Assembly (NCBI GenBank): GCA_030433215.1
Contig: JAUIMC010000003.1
Coordinates: forward strand, 1 to 64,000
Direction: 5' to 3'
DNA length: 64,000 bases
From: Alphaproteobacteria bacterium
Lineage (GTDB): Bacteria; Pseudomonadota; Alphaproteobacteria; Caulobacterales; Parvularculaceae
The notes below the pieces were generated by a model, which saw nothing but the letters and a program-made list of their open reading frames with translations, was not told the DNA's origin and made no database searches. Made by a program: the position numbers and the translations under genes. This document shows positions 43,097 to 53,517 of this stretch, piece after piece (within the stretch, counting starts at the first letter, position 1; each line of letters begins with the position of its first letter).

Positions 43097-45967
43097 ATGG
43101 CGTTACTCGGTATCGCAAAAAAAATCTTCGGCTCATCCAATGACCGCCGCCTCAAGCCTTTATTCCGCCGCGTGGAAGCGATCAATGCGCTGGAAGACGA
43201 GATCGCCAAGCTGTCCGATGATGGCCTGATTGCTCAAACTGAAAAGTTAAAACAGCGCTATAAGGACGGCGAATCTCTCGATCAGCTGCTCGAAGAGGCC
43301 TTCGCGACGGTCCGCGAGGGCGCGAAACGGGCCCTCGGCCAGCGCCATTACGACGTCCAGATGGTCGGCGGCATGGTCCTGAACGGCGGCAATATCGCCG
43401 AAATGAAGACCGGCGAGGGCAAAACCCTGGTCGCCACCCTGCCCGTCTATCTGAACGCCCTGACGGGCCGCGGCGTCCATGTGGTCACGGTCAACGACTA
43501 TCTCGCCAGCCGCGACGCGGAATGGATGGGCCGGGTCTACGCCCAGCTCGGCATGACCACCGGCTGCATCGTCCACGGCCTCAATGACGAGGAGCGCCGC
43601 GCTGCCTACGCCTCGGACATCACCTACGGCACCAATAACGAATTCGGCTTCGACTATCTGCGCGACAACATGAAGTCGTCGCTCGACCAGATGGTCCAGC
43701 GCGGCCACCATTACGCCATCGTCGACGAGGTGGACTCGATCCTCATCGACGAGGCCAGGACGCCGCTGATCATTTCCGGACCCACCGACGACAAGTCCGA
43801 GCTCTATATCCAGATCGACAGCTTTATTCCCCAGCTCGAGGAAGAAGATTACGAGATCGACGAGAAGCAGCGCTCGATCACGCTCACCGAAGAAGGCAAC
43901 GAGAAGATCGAGGAGCTGCTGAAAGACGCCGGGCTGCTGCAAGGCGAAAGCCTCTACGACTCGATCAACATCTCCATCGTTCACCACGTCAATCAGGCGC
44001 TGAAAGCCCACAAGATTTTCGAGCGCGACAAGGATTACATCGTCCGCAACGACAAGGTCGTCATTATCGACGAATTCACCGGCCGGATGATGGAAGGACG
44101 GCGCTGGTCCGACGGGCTGCATCAGGCCTGCGAAGCGAAGGAAAAGGTCTCGATCCAGCCGGAAAACCAGACCCTCGCCTCGATCACCTTCCAGAATTAT
44201 TTCCGCCTTTACGAAAAGCTTTCCGGCATGACCGGCACGGCGCTCACCGAAGAGGCCGAATTCACCGACATCTACAAGCTGAACGTCTCGGAAATCCCCA
44301 CCAACCTGCCGATCGCGCGGGAGGATCTGGACGACGAGCTCTACATGACGGCGGCGGAGAAATACAAAGCCATCGCGCTACAGATCGCCGATTGCGTGAA
44401 GCACGGCCAGCCGGTGCTCGTGGGCACGGTCTCCATCGAGAAATCGGAATATCTCTCCTCGCTTCTCAGCGACAAGAAATTCTTCAAGGAGCTCGCCAAT
44501 ACGTTGCGCGAGCGCGCGAAGACGCTGAAAGACAAGGAAGACGAGATCAAAACCAAGCTTGAGGAACAGGCGACTTACGTCGCCGAGCTTGGCGAGAAGA
44601 AAGTCCCGATCCCGCACAACGTCCTCAATGCGCGCTATCACGAACAAGAAGCCGAGATCGTCGCCGGCGCCGGCGCGCCGGGCGCGGTCACCATCGCCAC
44701 CAACATGGCCGGCCGCGGCACCGACATCCAGCTCGGCGGCTCCGTCGACATGCAGCTCATGAACGCCCTCGAAGAAGGCGACGACGAAGAGACCATCAAG
44801 AAAAAGCGCGCGGAGATCGAAGCGAAGATCGCGGCGGAAAAGCAGAAGTCGCTCGATTCCGGCGGCCTCTTCGTGCTCGCCACCGAGCGCCATGAAAGCC
44901 GGCGCATCGACAACCAGTTGCGCGGCCGCTCCGGCCGCCAGGGCGACCCGGGCACCACCAAGTTCTTCCTCTCCATCGAAGACGACCTGATGCGCATCTT
45001 CGGGGACGGCATGGAGAAGATGCTGAAGCGCTTCGGCATCCAGCCCGACGAGTCCATCGAACACCCCTGGTTCACCAAGGCCGTCGAGACCGCGCAGAAA
45101 AAGGTCGAACAGCGCAATTACGACATGCGCAAGAACGTCCTCAAATTCGACGACGTCATCAACGACCAGCGCAAGGCGATCTTCGAACAGCGCATCGAAT
45201 TCATGTCGACCGACACGGTCGACGACATTATCGGCGACATGCGCCACCAGCTTGTGGAAGACGTTGTCGCCGCGCACCTGCCCGCCAAGTCCTATGCCGA
45301 GCAGTGGGACGTCGAGGGCCTCAAGACAGAGCTGATGGAAGTCTTCGGCCGCGAGCTGCCCGTCGATGACTGGGCCAAGGAAGAAGGCGTCGCCGATTCC
45401 GAAATCACCGAACGGCTGATCGAGGCGACCGACAAGATCGCCGCCGCGCGCGCCGCGGAGATCGGTTCGGACACCATGCGCCGGATCGAAAAGGCAATCC
45501 TCCTCAACGTCCTCGACACCAACTGGCGCGAGCACCTTCAGATGCTCGACCATCTGCGCTCGGTGATCTGGCTGCGCGGCCACGGCCAGCGCGATCCGGT
45601 CAACGAGTTCAAGACCGAAGCCTTCGCGCTGTTCGAGAGCCTTCTCGACGGGCTGCGGCGCGACGTCACGCGCATGCTGATGCACGTCCAGGTGCGCGCC
45701 CCGGAACAGGCCGCCCCGCCCCGCCCCTCGATCCCGATGACGGAAACCCATGCGAATCCGACCACCGGCGAAAACGAGATGGCCCAAGCCCAAAGGGCGC
45801 AGGCCGCCGGCGCGCGCGTCGCGGCCGGGGCCGGCGCCATGGGCGGGCGCTCAGGCGTGCAGGAAATCGACCCCAACGATCCTTCCAGTTGGGGCCGGGT
45901 TTCCCGCAACGCCGCCTGTCCTTGCGGATCCGGCAAGAAGTACAAGCACTGCCACGGCTCGATCTGA
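43097..45967 (+). CDS. secA: Preprotein translocase ATPase SecA
   Basis: The motor of Sec-dependent export. From the ATG at 43097 the product has 956 residues beginning [20 protein letters not shown]. Markers: Walker [14 protein letters not shown], the [21 protein letters not shown] Walker B/DEVD block, [35 protein letters not shown] and [21 protein letters not shown]. The helical wing and scaffold domains follow, and the C-terminal zinc tail [13 protein letters not shown], which binds SecB, is intact. Length and all motifs are normal. Confidence 0.98.
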   Translation: MALLGIAKKIFGSSNDRRLKPLFRRVEAINALEDEIAKLSDDGLIAQTEKLKQRYKDGESLDQLLEEAFATVREGAKRALGQRHYDVQMVGGMVLNGGNIAEMKTGEGKTLVATLPVYLNALTGRGVHVVTVNDYLASRDAEWMGRVYAQLGMTTGCIVHGLNDEERRAAYASDITYGTNNEFGFDYLRDNMKSSLDQMVQRGHHYAIVDEVDSILIDEARTPLIISGPTDDKSELYIQIDSFIPQLEEEDYEIDEKQRSITLTEEGNEKIEELLKDAGLLQGESLYDSINISIVHHVNQALKAHKIFERDKDYIVRNDKVVIIDEFTGRMMEGRRWSDGLHQACEAKEKVSIQPENQTLASITFQNYFRLYEKLSGMTGTALTEEAEFTDIYKLNVSEIPTNLPIAREDLDDELYMTAAEKYKAIALQIADCVKHGQPVLVGTVSIEKSEYLSSLLSDKKFFKELANTLRERAKTLKDKEDEIKTKLEEQATYVAELGEKKVPIPHNVLNARYHEQEAEIVAGAGAPGAVTIATNMAGRGTDIQLGGSVDMQLMNALEEGDDEETIKKKRAEIEAKIAAEKQKSLDSGGLFVLATERHESRRIDNQLRGRSGRQGDPGTTKFFLSIEDDLMRIFGDGMEKMLKRFGIQPDESIEHPWFTKAVETAQKKVEQRNYDMRKNVLKFDDVINDQRKAIFEQRIEFMSTDTVDDIIGDMRHQLVEDVVAAHLPAKSYAEQWDVEGLKTELMEVFGRELPVDDWAKEEGVADSEITERLIEATDKIAAARAAEIGSDTMRRIEKAILLNVLDTNWREHLQMLDHLRSVIWLRGHGQRDPVNEFKTEAFALFESLLDGLRRDVTRMLMHVQVRAPEQAAPPRPSIPMTETHANPTTGENEMAQAQRAQAAGARVAAGAGAMGGRSGVQEIDPNDPSSWGRVSRNAACPCGSGKKYKHCHGSI

Positions 45968-45977
45968 GCGGCGCGCG

Positions 45978-46835
45978 CTAGAGCCGGTTCACCGGGATTT
46001 TCAGATAGACATTCCCGTCGGACTCTTTCGGCGGCATCGAACCCGCGCGGATATTGACCTGCAATGACGGCAGGATCAGGCGCGGCGCGGCAAGCGTCGC
46101 ATCGCGGGCTTTGCGCATATCGACAAAGTCGTCTTCCGTGACCCCGTCATGCACATGAACATTGCGGGCGCGTTCGTCCGCCACGGTCGTCTCCCAGGCG
46201 GGGCCGTCGCGACCGGCGGGCGGATAGTCATGCCCGACAAAGATGCGCGTTTCCGGCGGCAGGCTTAAGATGCGCTGGATCGACCGGTAAAGGGTCGCCG
46301 CATCGCCGCCCGGAAAATCCGCGCGCGCCGTGCCGTAATCGGGCATGAACAGCGTGTCGCCCACAAAGGCGGCGTCGTCGATCACATAGGTGACGCAAGC
46401 CGGCGTATGGCCGGGCGTATGCATGACGCGAACCGTGTTCGACCCGAGCGAAAACTCCTCGCCGTCCTCGAACAACGCATCGAAAACATTTCCGTCCGGC
46501 GCGACGTCTTCCGCATGGAACAGGTTCTTGAAGACGGACTGGACGTCCGTGATCTTCGCGCCGATGCCGAGCTTGGCGCCCGTGCGCTGACGGACGATAT
46601 TCGCCGCGGACAGGTGGTCGGCATGCGCGTGGGTGTCGAGCACCCAGACGAGCTTCAACCCCTTTTCTTCCGCTTCCGCCAGAACGGCGTCTACGGACGC
46701 CGTGGAGAGCGCCCCGGCATGGGGCTCGTAATCGAGCACGGGATCGATAATGGCGGCGTCGCGCGTCTCCTGATCCCATACGAGATAGGTCACGGTGGCG
46801 GTGACCTCGTCAAAAAACCCTTTAATTTCAACCAT
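45978..46835 (-). CDS. MBL-fold hydrolase, ETHE1/Blh persulfide dioxygenase-like
   Basis: From the ATG at 46835, 285 residues. The metal site begins with THAHADHL (His69, His71, Asp73, His74), then VMHTPGHTPACVTYV, AFVGDTLFMPDYGTARADFPGG and the C-terminal FVGHDYPPAG. The DYGTARADFPGG context is that of the ETHE1-like and Blh group, whose best-known activity is oxidation of glutathione persulfide. It is divergent from a BigR-type regulator with rhodanese and TauE genes, which supports a role in sulfide or persulfide detoxification. Iron versus zinc usage cannot be told here. Confidence 0.88.
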   Translation of the reverse strand: MVEIKGFFDEVTATVTYLVWDQETRDAAIIDPVLDYEPHAGALSTASVDAVLAEAEEKGLKLVWVLDTHAHADHLSAANIVRQRTGAKLGIGAKITDVQSVFKNLFHAEDVAPDGNVFDALFEDGEEFSLGSNTVRVMHTPGHTPACVTYVIDDAAFVGDTLFMPDYGTARADFPGGDAATLYRSIQRILSLPPETRIFVGHDYPPAGRDGPAWETTVADERARNVHVHDGVTEDDFVDMRKARDATLAAPRLILPSLQVNIRAGSMPPKESDGNVYLKIPVNRL

Positions 46836-46857
46836 AATAGCCTCCTTGGTTGATTTA

Positions 46858-46898
46858 TATATATTAGCTCTTGCTAAATTAGCAATACCTAATATATA
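46858..46898. promoter_or_regulatory. Concentric palindromic operator for the sulfide-responsive regulator
   Basis: Two perfect palindromes share a centre at 46878: inner TTGCTAA-A-TTAGCAA (46871-46885) and outer arms TATATATTAG (46858-46867) with CTAATATATA (46889-46898). It fills the short divergent interval between the MBL gene and the ArsR/BigR gene, ending 6 bp before the regulator start. The AT-rich outer arms probably also provide the -10 elements in both directions. Binding by the adjacent BigR homologue is the obvious inference. Confidence 0.8.
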
Positions 46899-46904
46899 GA
46901 GCTT

Positions 46905-47228
46905 ATGAAAAAACCAGACCTCTTCGATCCCGCCTTGTTTGAAGAAAAGGCCGCCGCCGCCGCGCAGCTTCTTCGCGCGATGTCCAATGAGCATCGCCTG
47001 ATGATCCTGTGCCGGCTCGGCCCGGATGAACGCTCGGTCGGCGAACTGGGGTCGGACTTCAATCTGTCTCAATCGGCGCTCTCGCAGCATCTTGCGGTGC
47101 TGCGCGACGAAGGCCTTGTGACAACGCGACGGGAAGGCCAGACGATTTATTATCGCATCGCCGATCCCGCCGCCGTCCGGGTGATTGAGACCCTTGCTGC
47201 AATCTTTTGCCCGGAGATGCTCTCATGA
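46905..47228 (+). CDS. bigR: ArsR-family repressor of the BigR/SqrR persulfide-sensing type
   Basis: A 107-residue winged-helix regulator: LLRAMSNEHRLMILCRLG, recognition helix LSQSALSQHLAVLRDEGLV, wing TTRREGQTIYYRIAD. Two cysteines, Cys36 and Cys102 (IFCPEML), are 66 residues apart, the same spacing as the redox pair of Xylella BigR (Cys42/Cys108) that forms a disulfide or trisulfide with persulfides and releases DNA. No metal-site ELCVCDL motif is present. The stop codon overlaps the rhodanese gene (ATGA), and the operator lies directly upstream. Symbol assigned by family resemblance. Confidence 0.88.
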   Translation: MKKPDLFDPALFEEKAAAAAQLLRAMSNEHRLMILCRLGPDERSVGELGSDFNLSQSALSQHLAVLRDEGLVTTRREGQTIYYRIADPAAVRVIETLAAIFCPEMLS

Positions 47229-47758
47229 CCACGCTCACCAAAATAAAAGCCGACGCCGTCGCCCAGCAATTGAAAGACGGCGGCGCCCTCCTCATCGACA
47301 TCCGCGAAGCCGACGAACACCGGCGCGAGCATGTCGCCGGCTCGCTGTCGCTTCCCCTCTCTGCGCTCGACCAAGGCGCGCTCACCCTCGAGGCCGGACA
47401 GAAAGCGGTGTTCCATTGCCGCTCCGGCGCGCGCACAGAAACCAACTGCGCGCGGCTCGCCTCGCATGTGGAAGGCGAAGCTTTCGTGCTCGACGGCGGC
47501 CTTGAAGCCTGGAAAGCCGCCGGCCTGCCGACGGTGCAGGACAAATCGGCGCCGCTCGAAATCAACCGCCAGGTTCAGATCACCGCCGGGTCCATCGTGC
47601 TCTCCGGCGTGCTTCTCGGCGCCTTCGTCAATCCGGGCTTTTTCGCCCTCTCCGGCTTTGTCGGCGCCGGATTGATCTTCGCCGGCGTCAGCGGCTGGTG
47701 CGGCATGGCGAAGCTGCTCGGGGCCATGCCCTGGAACCGTCCGCGCCAGGCGGCCTGA
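47225..47758 (+). CDS. Membrane-bound rhodanese (YgaP-like sulfurtransferase)
   Basis: A 177-residue protein. The rhodanese domain (~1-110) has the active-site loop FHCRSGART with catalytic Cys65, and GGLEAWKAAGLPT at its end. The C-terminal part (~115-165) carries two hydrophobic helices with a NPGFFALSGFVGAGLIFAG segment and GWCGMAKLLGAMPWN, as in YgaP (DUF2892). It transfers sulfane sulfur at the inner membrane. Translationally coupled to bigR and 3 bp before the TauE/SafE gene. Confidence 0.92.
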   Translation: MTTLTKIKADAVAQQLKDGGALLIDIREADEHRREHVAGSLSLPLSALDQGALTLEAGQKAVFHCRSGARTETNCARLASHVEGEAFVLDGGLEAWKAAGLPTVQDKSAPLEINRQVQITAGSIVLSGVLLGAFVNPGFFALSGFVGAGLIFAGVSGWCGMAKLLGAMPWNRPRQAA

Positions 47759-47761
47759 CCC

Positions 47762-48556
47762 ATGCTTGAACTCGCCCCGTCCGTGATTGCGGCGACGCTC
47801 GTGAGCGGCGCGGTCGTCGGCGTCTTTCTCGGCGCCTTCGGCGGCGGCGGGTCGGTGCTCGCCGCGCCGCTTCTCATCTATCTCGTGGGCGTTGCCGACC
47901 CGCATATCGCCATCGGCACGTCCGCAGCGGCGGTCGCGGCCATCGCGGCTTTCAGCCTGATCGGCCACTGGCGCGGCGGTCGGGTGAAATGGCCTTGCGC
48001 GCTCGCTTTCGCCGGCGCCGGTCTCGCCGGCTCGATCATCGGCTCGACCATCGCCAAGCGCATTGACGGCGACGCCCTGCTTCTCGGCTTTGCGCTCGCC
48101 ATGGCCGCGATCTCGCTGTCGATGTTCCGCAAACCGTCTTCGCCGGGCAATCCCGATGTTTCCATCACGCCGGCGATCATGGCGCGTCTTGCGCCGGTCG
48201 GCGTCGGCGCCGGCATGGCCGCCGGGTTTTTCGGCATTGGCGGCGGCTTTTTAATCGTTCCCGGACTGATGATGGCGGCGAATATGACCATCGCAAACGC
48301 CATGGCGTCGTCGCTCGTTTCCGTCGCGATTTTCGGCGCGGCGACCTCCGCCAATTACGCCTTGTCGGGTTTTGTGGACGGCCGGCTGGTCCTGCTCTTG
48401 TTGTTCGGCGGCGCGCTCGGCGGAACGGCGGGCGTCTTCATCGCCAGGGCGCTTGCGGACCGCGCGCGCGCGGCGCGGTCGATCTTCGCCGGCATGATCC
48501 TGATCGTCGCCCTCTATGTGGGCTGGGACGCCGCGAGCGCCCTCGCCGCCGCGTAA
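47762..48556 (+). CDS. TauE/SafE family sulfite/sulfur-anion exporter
   Basis: A 264-residue membrane protein with seven or eight hydrophobic segments in two repeats, each opening with a glycine-rich motif: VVGVFLGAFGGGGSVLAAPLL and AAGFFGIGGGFLIVPGLMM, the TauE/SafE signature. In sulfide-response operons this exporter is thought to remove sulfite or thiosulfate formed from persulfide oxidation. Third gene of bigR-rhodanese-exporter; converges on the amidase gene with a 7-bp gap. Confidence 0.92.
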   Translation: MLELAPSVIAATLVSGAVVGVFLGAFGGGGSVLAAPLLIYLVGVADPHIAIGTSAAAVAAIAAFSLIGHWRGGRVKWPCALAFAGAGLAGSIIGSTIAKRIDGDALLLGFALAMAAISLSMFRKPSSPGNPDVSITPAIMARLAPVGVGAGMAAGFFGIGGGFLIVPGLMMAANMTIANAMASSLVSVAIFGAATSANYALSGFVDGRLVLLLLFGGALGGTAGVFIARALADRARAARSIFAGMILIVALYVGWDAASALAAA

Positions 48557-48563
48557 AGACCCG

Positions 48564-50189
48564 CTAGTCGGTCTTGCGCTTCATCGCCTCCGCAATCGCG
48601 TCGATGGCTTCGGCGTTCGGCAAATAGGCCGGCGCGGCGCGCGCCATGGTCGCCTGCTCATAGGCATAGCCGAAGGAAAGCACTTGCGCGTCCTCGTCCT
48701 TGCCGCCGATGAACGATACCCCGACGGGAAGACCGCGCGCCGTCCCCATGGGAACGGTGAGATGCGGATAGCCGGCCATGGCGGCGAGATAGCCCGCCCC
48801 CGCCCAGTCGGGCCAGACATCGCCGTTCACCGGATCGACGCGCGGCGCCAACGGCCCTGACGGCGAAACCAGAATATCCGCCTCATAGTCAGCCATCAGC
48901 GCATCGATGCCGTCCGTTCTCGACGCTTTTTGCACGTCGTCGCGCGCGGCGATGTAAGCCGGCGCGTCGAGGCCTTCCTTCTGCGCCGCTTCTTCGAAAA
49001 TGCTCTGGTCGAACAGCGCCAGTTCCACATCGGCGTGGTCTTCGTTGAAAGCGATGAGCTCGTCGAGCGTGCGCGTCGTCACCGCCGGCGCGGCGTCGGC
49101 GAGATAGTCATTCACCGTCGCCTTGAATTCGTAAAGCAGCACCTCATAGCCCTTGGCGCGGAAGCTCTCCGTCGCGGGTTCGAACTTCTCGATTTCAACG
49201 AGGATGGCGCCAGCGGCTTCCATGGCCGCAAGCGCGTCGTTGAAGCGGTCAATGATGAGCGGGTTCGAGCCTTGCGAGAAACGCAAGACCCCGACGCGCG
49301 CGCCGTCGAGGGCGTCGGCGTCGAGCGCATCTACATAATCCGTCTTTGCCTCACCCGTAGACATGGCGTTCAGCATCATCGCCGCGCCGGTGACGGTTTT
49401 GGTCATCGGCCCCGCCGTGTCCTGCGACGAGGAAATCGGCACGATATAATCCTGCGCGACGAGGCCGACCGTGGGCTTGAAGCCGACAATCCCGTTCACA
49501 TTGGACGGGCAGATGATCGAGCCGTTGGTTTCGGTGCCGACCGCCCCCGCCGCCAGCGACGCGGCGACCGCAACGCCCGACCCGGAGCTCGATCCGCAAG
49601 GATTGCGGTCGAGCATATGCGGGTTTTTCACCTGACCGCCGAGCGCCGACCAGCCGCTCATGGAAGCGCTGGAGCGGAAGTTCGCCCACTGGCTCAAATT
49701 GGTCTTGCCGAGAATGATCGCGCCTTGCGCGCGCAGTCCCGCGACGAGCGGCGAGTCGCGGCCCTTGACATTATCTTTGAGCGCCAGCGCCCCGGCGGTC
49801 GTCGCGAGCCGGTCGGCGGATTCGATATTGTCTTTAAGCAGAACCGGCACGCCGTGCAGCGCGCCCAACGCCGCGCCGCTCGCCTTTTTCGCATCGGCCG
49901 CGCGCGCATCAGCGAGCGCATCCGGATTGAGCGCCAGCACGCTTTGCAATTCCGGCCCGGCCCGGTCCATCGCTTCGATGCGCGCGATGTAAAGGCCGGT
50001 TGCTTCTTCCGACGTCACCTCGCCGGCCCGGATGGCGGCGGCGAGCTCGGGAAGCGACAGCGCCGCGACGCCTTCGGCCGCATAGCTCGCTTGCGTCGCC
50101 GCCGGGCCGGACCCGAACGGGCCCAGCGGCGTCCCGGTGCAGGCGGCGCCCAGCGCCGCAAGGGCGCCGATCAAGAGCGACTTTTTCAT
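48564..50189 (-). CDS. Amidase-signature family hydrolase, exported
   Basis: A 541-residue amidase. The N-terminus [19 protein letters not shown] is a lipoprotein signal. The Ser-cisSer-Lys triad is seen as Lys in [12 protein letters not shown], and the two serines in [28 protein letters not shown]. Closest to exported GatA-like amidases of unknown substrate; the C-terminal [23 protein letters not shown] block is conserved. It follows the large amidohydrolase gene by 10 bp, so both are probably one operon for degrading amide- or peptide-like compounds. Confidence 0.92.
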   Translation of the reverse strand: MKKSLLIGALAALGAACTGTPLGPFGSGPAATQASYAAEGVAALSLPELAAAIRAGEVTSEEATGLYIARIEAMDRAGPELQSVLALNPDALADARAADAKKASGAALGALHGVPVLLKDNIESADRLATTAGALALKDNVKGRDSPLVAGLRAQGAIILGKTNLSQWANFRSSASMSGWSALGGQVKNPHMLDRNPCGSSSGSGVAVAASLAAGAVGTETNGSIICPSNVNGIVGFKPTVGLVAQDYIVPISSSQDTAGPMTKTVTGAAMMLNAMSTGEAKTDYVDALDADALDGARVGVLRFSQGSNPLIIDRFNDALAAMEAAGAILVEIEKFEPATESFRAKGYEVLLYEFKATVNDYLADAAPAVTTRTLDELIAFNEDHADVELALFDQSIFEEAAQKEGLDAPAYIAARDDVQKASRTDGIDALMADYEADILVSPSGPLAPRVDPVNGDVWPDWAGAGYLAAMAGYPHLTVPMGTARGLPVGVSFIGGKDEDAQVLSFGYAYEQATMARAAPAYLPNAEAIDAIAEAMKRKTD

Positions 50190-50199
50190 GCAGCCTCTT

Positions 50200-53100
50200 T
50201 TATTCCCACCAATAGGCGGCGCGTTCAGAATCGCCGGTCACTTTCTCGTTCAGCGTCGCCGCATCGTAAAGCCGCCCGTTCAACATGACGGAATCGATGT
50301 CGTCGGTGTTGGCGATGTCGTCCAGCGGATTGGCGTTGAGGATCACGAGATCGGCGAGTTTGCCGGCCTCGATGGAGCCAATGTCCTGATCGAAACCGAG
50401 ATGTTCCGCCGGCGCCGTGGTCGCGGTTTTGAGAACTTCGACGGGGCTCATGCCGCCGCGCGCGAAGGACCACATCTCCCAGTGCGAGGCGAGGCCTTCT
50501 TCCTGGCCGTGGGCGCCGATAGTGACGAGGACGCCGCGATCCGCGAGCAGTTTCGACGTCGCCGCGCTCACCTGATCGGCATAGTCTTCTTCCGGCGCTT
50601 TCTCCCGGCGCACCGACGTCGCCTGTAAAAGGCGCGGCGGCGCATGTTTCGACAGCAAGGGATGCAGCCACACGTCCATCGCCTGGCGCCAGTAGGGATC
50701 GCCGCCGGGCCCGCCATAGGTGACGACCAGGGTCGGCACGTAAGCGACTTTCGTAGCGCTGAAGAAACTCAACACGTCTTCATAGAGCATCGATTGCGGC
50801 AGGTTGTGTTCGATGGACGTATTGCCGTCTGCGACGAGCGACATGTCCATGTGGAAGAGCGAGCCGCCTTCCGGCACGACCTCGATATTTTCGTTGATCG
50901 CCGCCGCCGTCACCTGCTGGCGCTGCTCGCGCCGGGGCTGGTTGTAGTTCTTGATGGAATGGGCGCCCTGTTTTTTCAGGCGGCGCACATGAGAAAGCGC
51001 GTCTTCATAGCTGTCGATGAAGGCGTAAACGCCCGGCGCCTTGGCGCCGTAGACGACCTCCCCCGTCGAATAGAGACGCGGCGCGAGGATTTCCCCCGCG
51101 CGCTGATATTCCGCGGCGGAGAAAACATGGCTCGCCTGGCTCGACGGGTCGTGCACCGTCGTAACGCCGAGCGCCAGATGCGCCATCACCGACCAGTTCT
51201 GTTCGGGGATGATGTCATCGACGCCGTAAGGCCCGTGCGCATGGGCGTCGATAAGCCCGGGGATCACCGTCTTGCCTTCGAGATCAACCGTCGGCGTGCC
51301 GGCGGGATAGGTCATGGAGGCCGCGGAGCCGACCGCGCTGATGCGGTTATTCTCAATGAGAACGACGCCGTTTTCGATGACGCCGCCTTCATCATCGCTC
51401 ATGGTGATGATGCGCGCGCCCACCAGCGCCAGCGTTCCCGACGGTTTGTCGGCCTTGAAGGTGATGGAAAGATCGGCGCCGCTCTCGGGCGGTTCATAGC
51501 CTGGCGCGTCTTCGCCTTTCGGCGCGTCCGGCGTCAACTCGTCACGGCTTGCGGAATAAAGCGTCGGCCCGAGGCTCCAGTTGAGGGCGCCGTTCGACCA
51601 GCTCATGTAACTAACGCCGTCGCCGCTGGCTTTGGTCACCGGCAGCGCAGACGCCGAGCGCCCGGCGCCGGTTTTCTGCGGCCCCGGCGTCAGCGGCATC
51701 ACATAGGCGCTGTAATTGTCGATAAAAGCGACGCTCTTGCCGTCCTGCGACACCTGATACTGGGTCACGAGATCGCCCGAAGCATGAACGCGCGCTTCAT
51801 TGCCGGAGAGATCGACGCTGACGAGCTTTCCGGTGTCGCCGTCGCTGCGCGTCACATAGAGGCGGGACTCGTCGGCGCCGAAATGCGGATAGGCGCCATT
51901 GTCGGTGACGCGCGTCGCCGCGCCGCCGCGCGCCGGCATGACGTAAACGCCCGGCGCTTCCGACCAGTCGCCGTCGGTGAGATAGCCGCCCTCGCCTTTT
52001 TCAAAGACGATCACATCGCCATCCGGCGAGAAGCGCGGCCGGCGGTAATGACCGGGATCGCTCGTCACCGCGCGGCTTCCGCCGCCGCCGGCGCCGGTCG
52101 TGCGGATGGTTCCGAGATTTTCATCGCTCCAGCTCACATAAACGATGCGCCGGCCGTCATGGGACCATGAGGGAAAGAGCTCGAACCCGTCGCGGCCATT
52201 GGTGAGGCGGCGCGGCGTCCCATTCGGCAGGCTCTTCACATAAAGCTTGCCGACCGATTCAAAGACCACGCGCGACCCGTCCGGGGACACCGCCGAGAAA
52301 CGCGGCATGGTGGTCGTGAAACTGTCGGGCGCGACGGCGACCTGCGGGCGCGGCGGGTCGACCACCGCGCGCGTATCCGCGACATGGAAAGGAATAACCG
52401 ACGTATCGCCGTTCTCAACATTCAAGCGGCGGATCTTGCCGCCCGCCCAGAACACCACGGACCGGCCGTCCGGCGTCCAGTCCATATTCGGATAGACGCC
52501 ATGCACGGCCCAGACTTCCTGCATATCCTGGTCGAGATCGTCATAGATCTTACGCTCCTCGCCGGAGCGCATGTCTTTGAGATAAAGCTTCGACTTGGCG
52601 CGTTCGCGGCGCACAAAGGCCATGTAGCGCCCGTCCGGCGACGGCGTCGGGCGCACCGACCCGCCATAGCCCGAAACAGCCGTTTCGATTTCGCCGGTCG
52701 CCATCTCGTAGCGCTTGATGTTGAAGAGATCGGTGTTCGAATCCTGCGCATATTGGAAGATCGGCCCCGGCGTGACGTTCTGCGAGTAATAGACATATTT
52801 TCCGTCTGCGGAGAATATCGGCTCGCCGAGTTCTTTCTGATGGGCTTCGCTCGGGCGCTCCACCAGCTGCACGCCACCACCGCCGGCAATGTGATAAAGC
52901 CAGATCTCGCCCGTGCCGAGAGAACGCTGCGTCGTGAAATGCTTGCGCGCAGCGATATAGTCTCCGTCCGCCGACCAGGTCGGGTTGTTGAGCAGCCGGA
53001 AATCCTCCTTGGTCACCTGCCGCTTGTCGGAGCCGTCGACATTCATGATCCAGATATTGTCGCCGCCGCCGCGGTCGGAGGTGAAGGCGATCTTGCCGCC

Positions 53101-53406
53101 GTCCGGGGAAAAGCGCGGCTGAAACTCCCAGGCCATGCCGCTGGCGATATTCGTCGCTTCGCCGCCGCCCATGGGGATCGTGTAAATATCGCCGAGAAGA
53201 TCGAAGGCGATGGTCCGCCCGTCCGGGCTGACGTCGAGGCTCATCCAGGTCCCCTCCTCGACGTCAATAGAAACGTCACGCGTCTCAAGCGGCGGCGCCG
53301 AGACGTCCCATTTCTCGTCTTTCTTCTCTTCGCTTGCCGCGTCCTGCGCGAAAGCAACGCCCGGCGCGCACGCCAGAACGGCGAATAAACCAATCGTCTT
53401 TTTCAT
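50200..53406 (-). CDS. Exported TolB-propeller amidohydrolase
   Basis: A 1068-residue protein with a signal peptide (MKKTIGLFAVLACAPGVAFAQ). Residues ~45-620 are a series of TolB/PD40 beta-propeller repeats (ISPDG-like units such as DVSPDGRTIAFDL, RFSPDGGKIAFTSDRGG). Residues ~660-1050 form an amidohydrolase TIM barrel: VIPGLIDAHAHG (HxH), Lys in SIKNYNQ, SIEHNLP and a C-terminal EAGKLADLVILN. In the usual metal-Asp position the text reads TIGAHGQ, seen in related imidazolonepropionase-like proteins. Likely periplasmic, perhaps acting on cyclic peptides or dipeptides; inferred. First gene of an operon with the amidase. Confidence 0.88.
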   Translation of the reverse strand: MKKTIGLFAVLACAPGVAFAQDAASEEKKDEKWDVSAPPLETRDVSIDVEEGTWMSLDVSPDGRTIAFDLLGDIYTIPMGGGEATNIASGMAWEFQPRFSPDGGKIAFTSDRGGGDNIWIMNVDGSDKRQVTKEDFRLLNNPTWSADGDYIAARKHFTTQRSLGTGEIWLYHIAGGGGVQLVERPSEAHQKELGEPIFSADGKYVYYSQNVTPGPIFQYAQDSNTDLFNIKRYEMATGEIETAVSGYGGSVRPTPSPDGRYMAFVRRERAKSKLYLKDMRSGEERKIYDDLDQDMQEVWAVHGVYPNMDWTPDGRSVVFWAGGKIRRLNVENGDTSVIPFHVADTRAVVDPPRPQVAVAPDSFTTTMPRFSAVSPDGSRVVFESVGKLYVKSLPNGTPRRLTNGRDGFELFPSWSHDGRRIVYVSWSDENLGTIRTTGAGGGGSRAVTSDPGHYRRPRFSPDGDVIVFEKGEGGYLTDGDWSEAPGVYVMPARGGAATRVTDNGAYPHFGADESRLYVTRSDGDTGKLVSVDLSGNEARVHASGDLVTQYQVSQDGKSVAFIDNYSAYVMPLTPGPQKTGAGRSASALPVTKASGDGVSYMSWSNGALNWSLGPTLYSASRDELTPDAPKGEDAPGYEPPESGADLSITFKADKPSGTLALVGARIITMSDDEGGVIENGVVLIENNRISAVGSAASMTYPAGTPTVDLEGKTVIPGLIDAHAHGPYGVDDIIPEQNWSVMAHLALGVTTVHDPSSQASHVFSAAEYQRAGEILAPRLYSTGEVVYGAKAPGVYAFIDSYEDALSHVRRLKKQGAHSIKNYNQPRREQRQQVTAAAINENIEVVPEGGSLFHMDMSLVADGNTSIEHNLPQSMLYEDVLSFFSATKVAYVPTLVVTYGGPGGDPYWRQAMDVWLHPLLSKHAPPRLLQATSVRREKAPEEDYADQVSAATSKLLADRGVLVTIGAHGQEEGLASHWEMWSFARGGMSPVEVLKTATTAPAEHLGFDQDIGSIEAGKLADLVILNANPLDDIANTDDIDSVMLNGRLYDAATLNEKVTGDSERAAYWWE

Positions 53407-53517
53407 GAATAGGGTCCCGCTGATTTGTCTGTTGCGGCCAGCCTAGGGCGCGGAGCGCGCGCGTTACAAGCCTAGCAGGCGCCGACTTTGCGGGCGGGCG
53501 CCGCCAAATCCTCACTT

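Noticed and set aside
44378-45793. A 471-codon minus-strand frame inside secA
   Set aside because: Antisense shadow of a GC-rich, strongly coding gene; its product is Val/Asp/Gly/His-rich without any family pattern.
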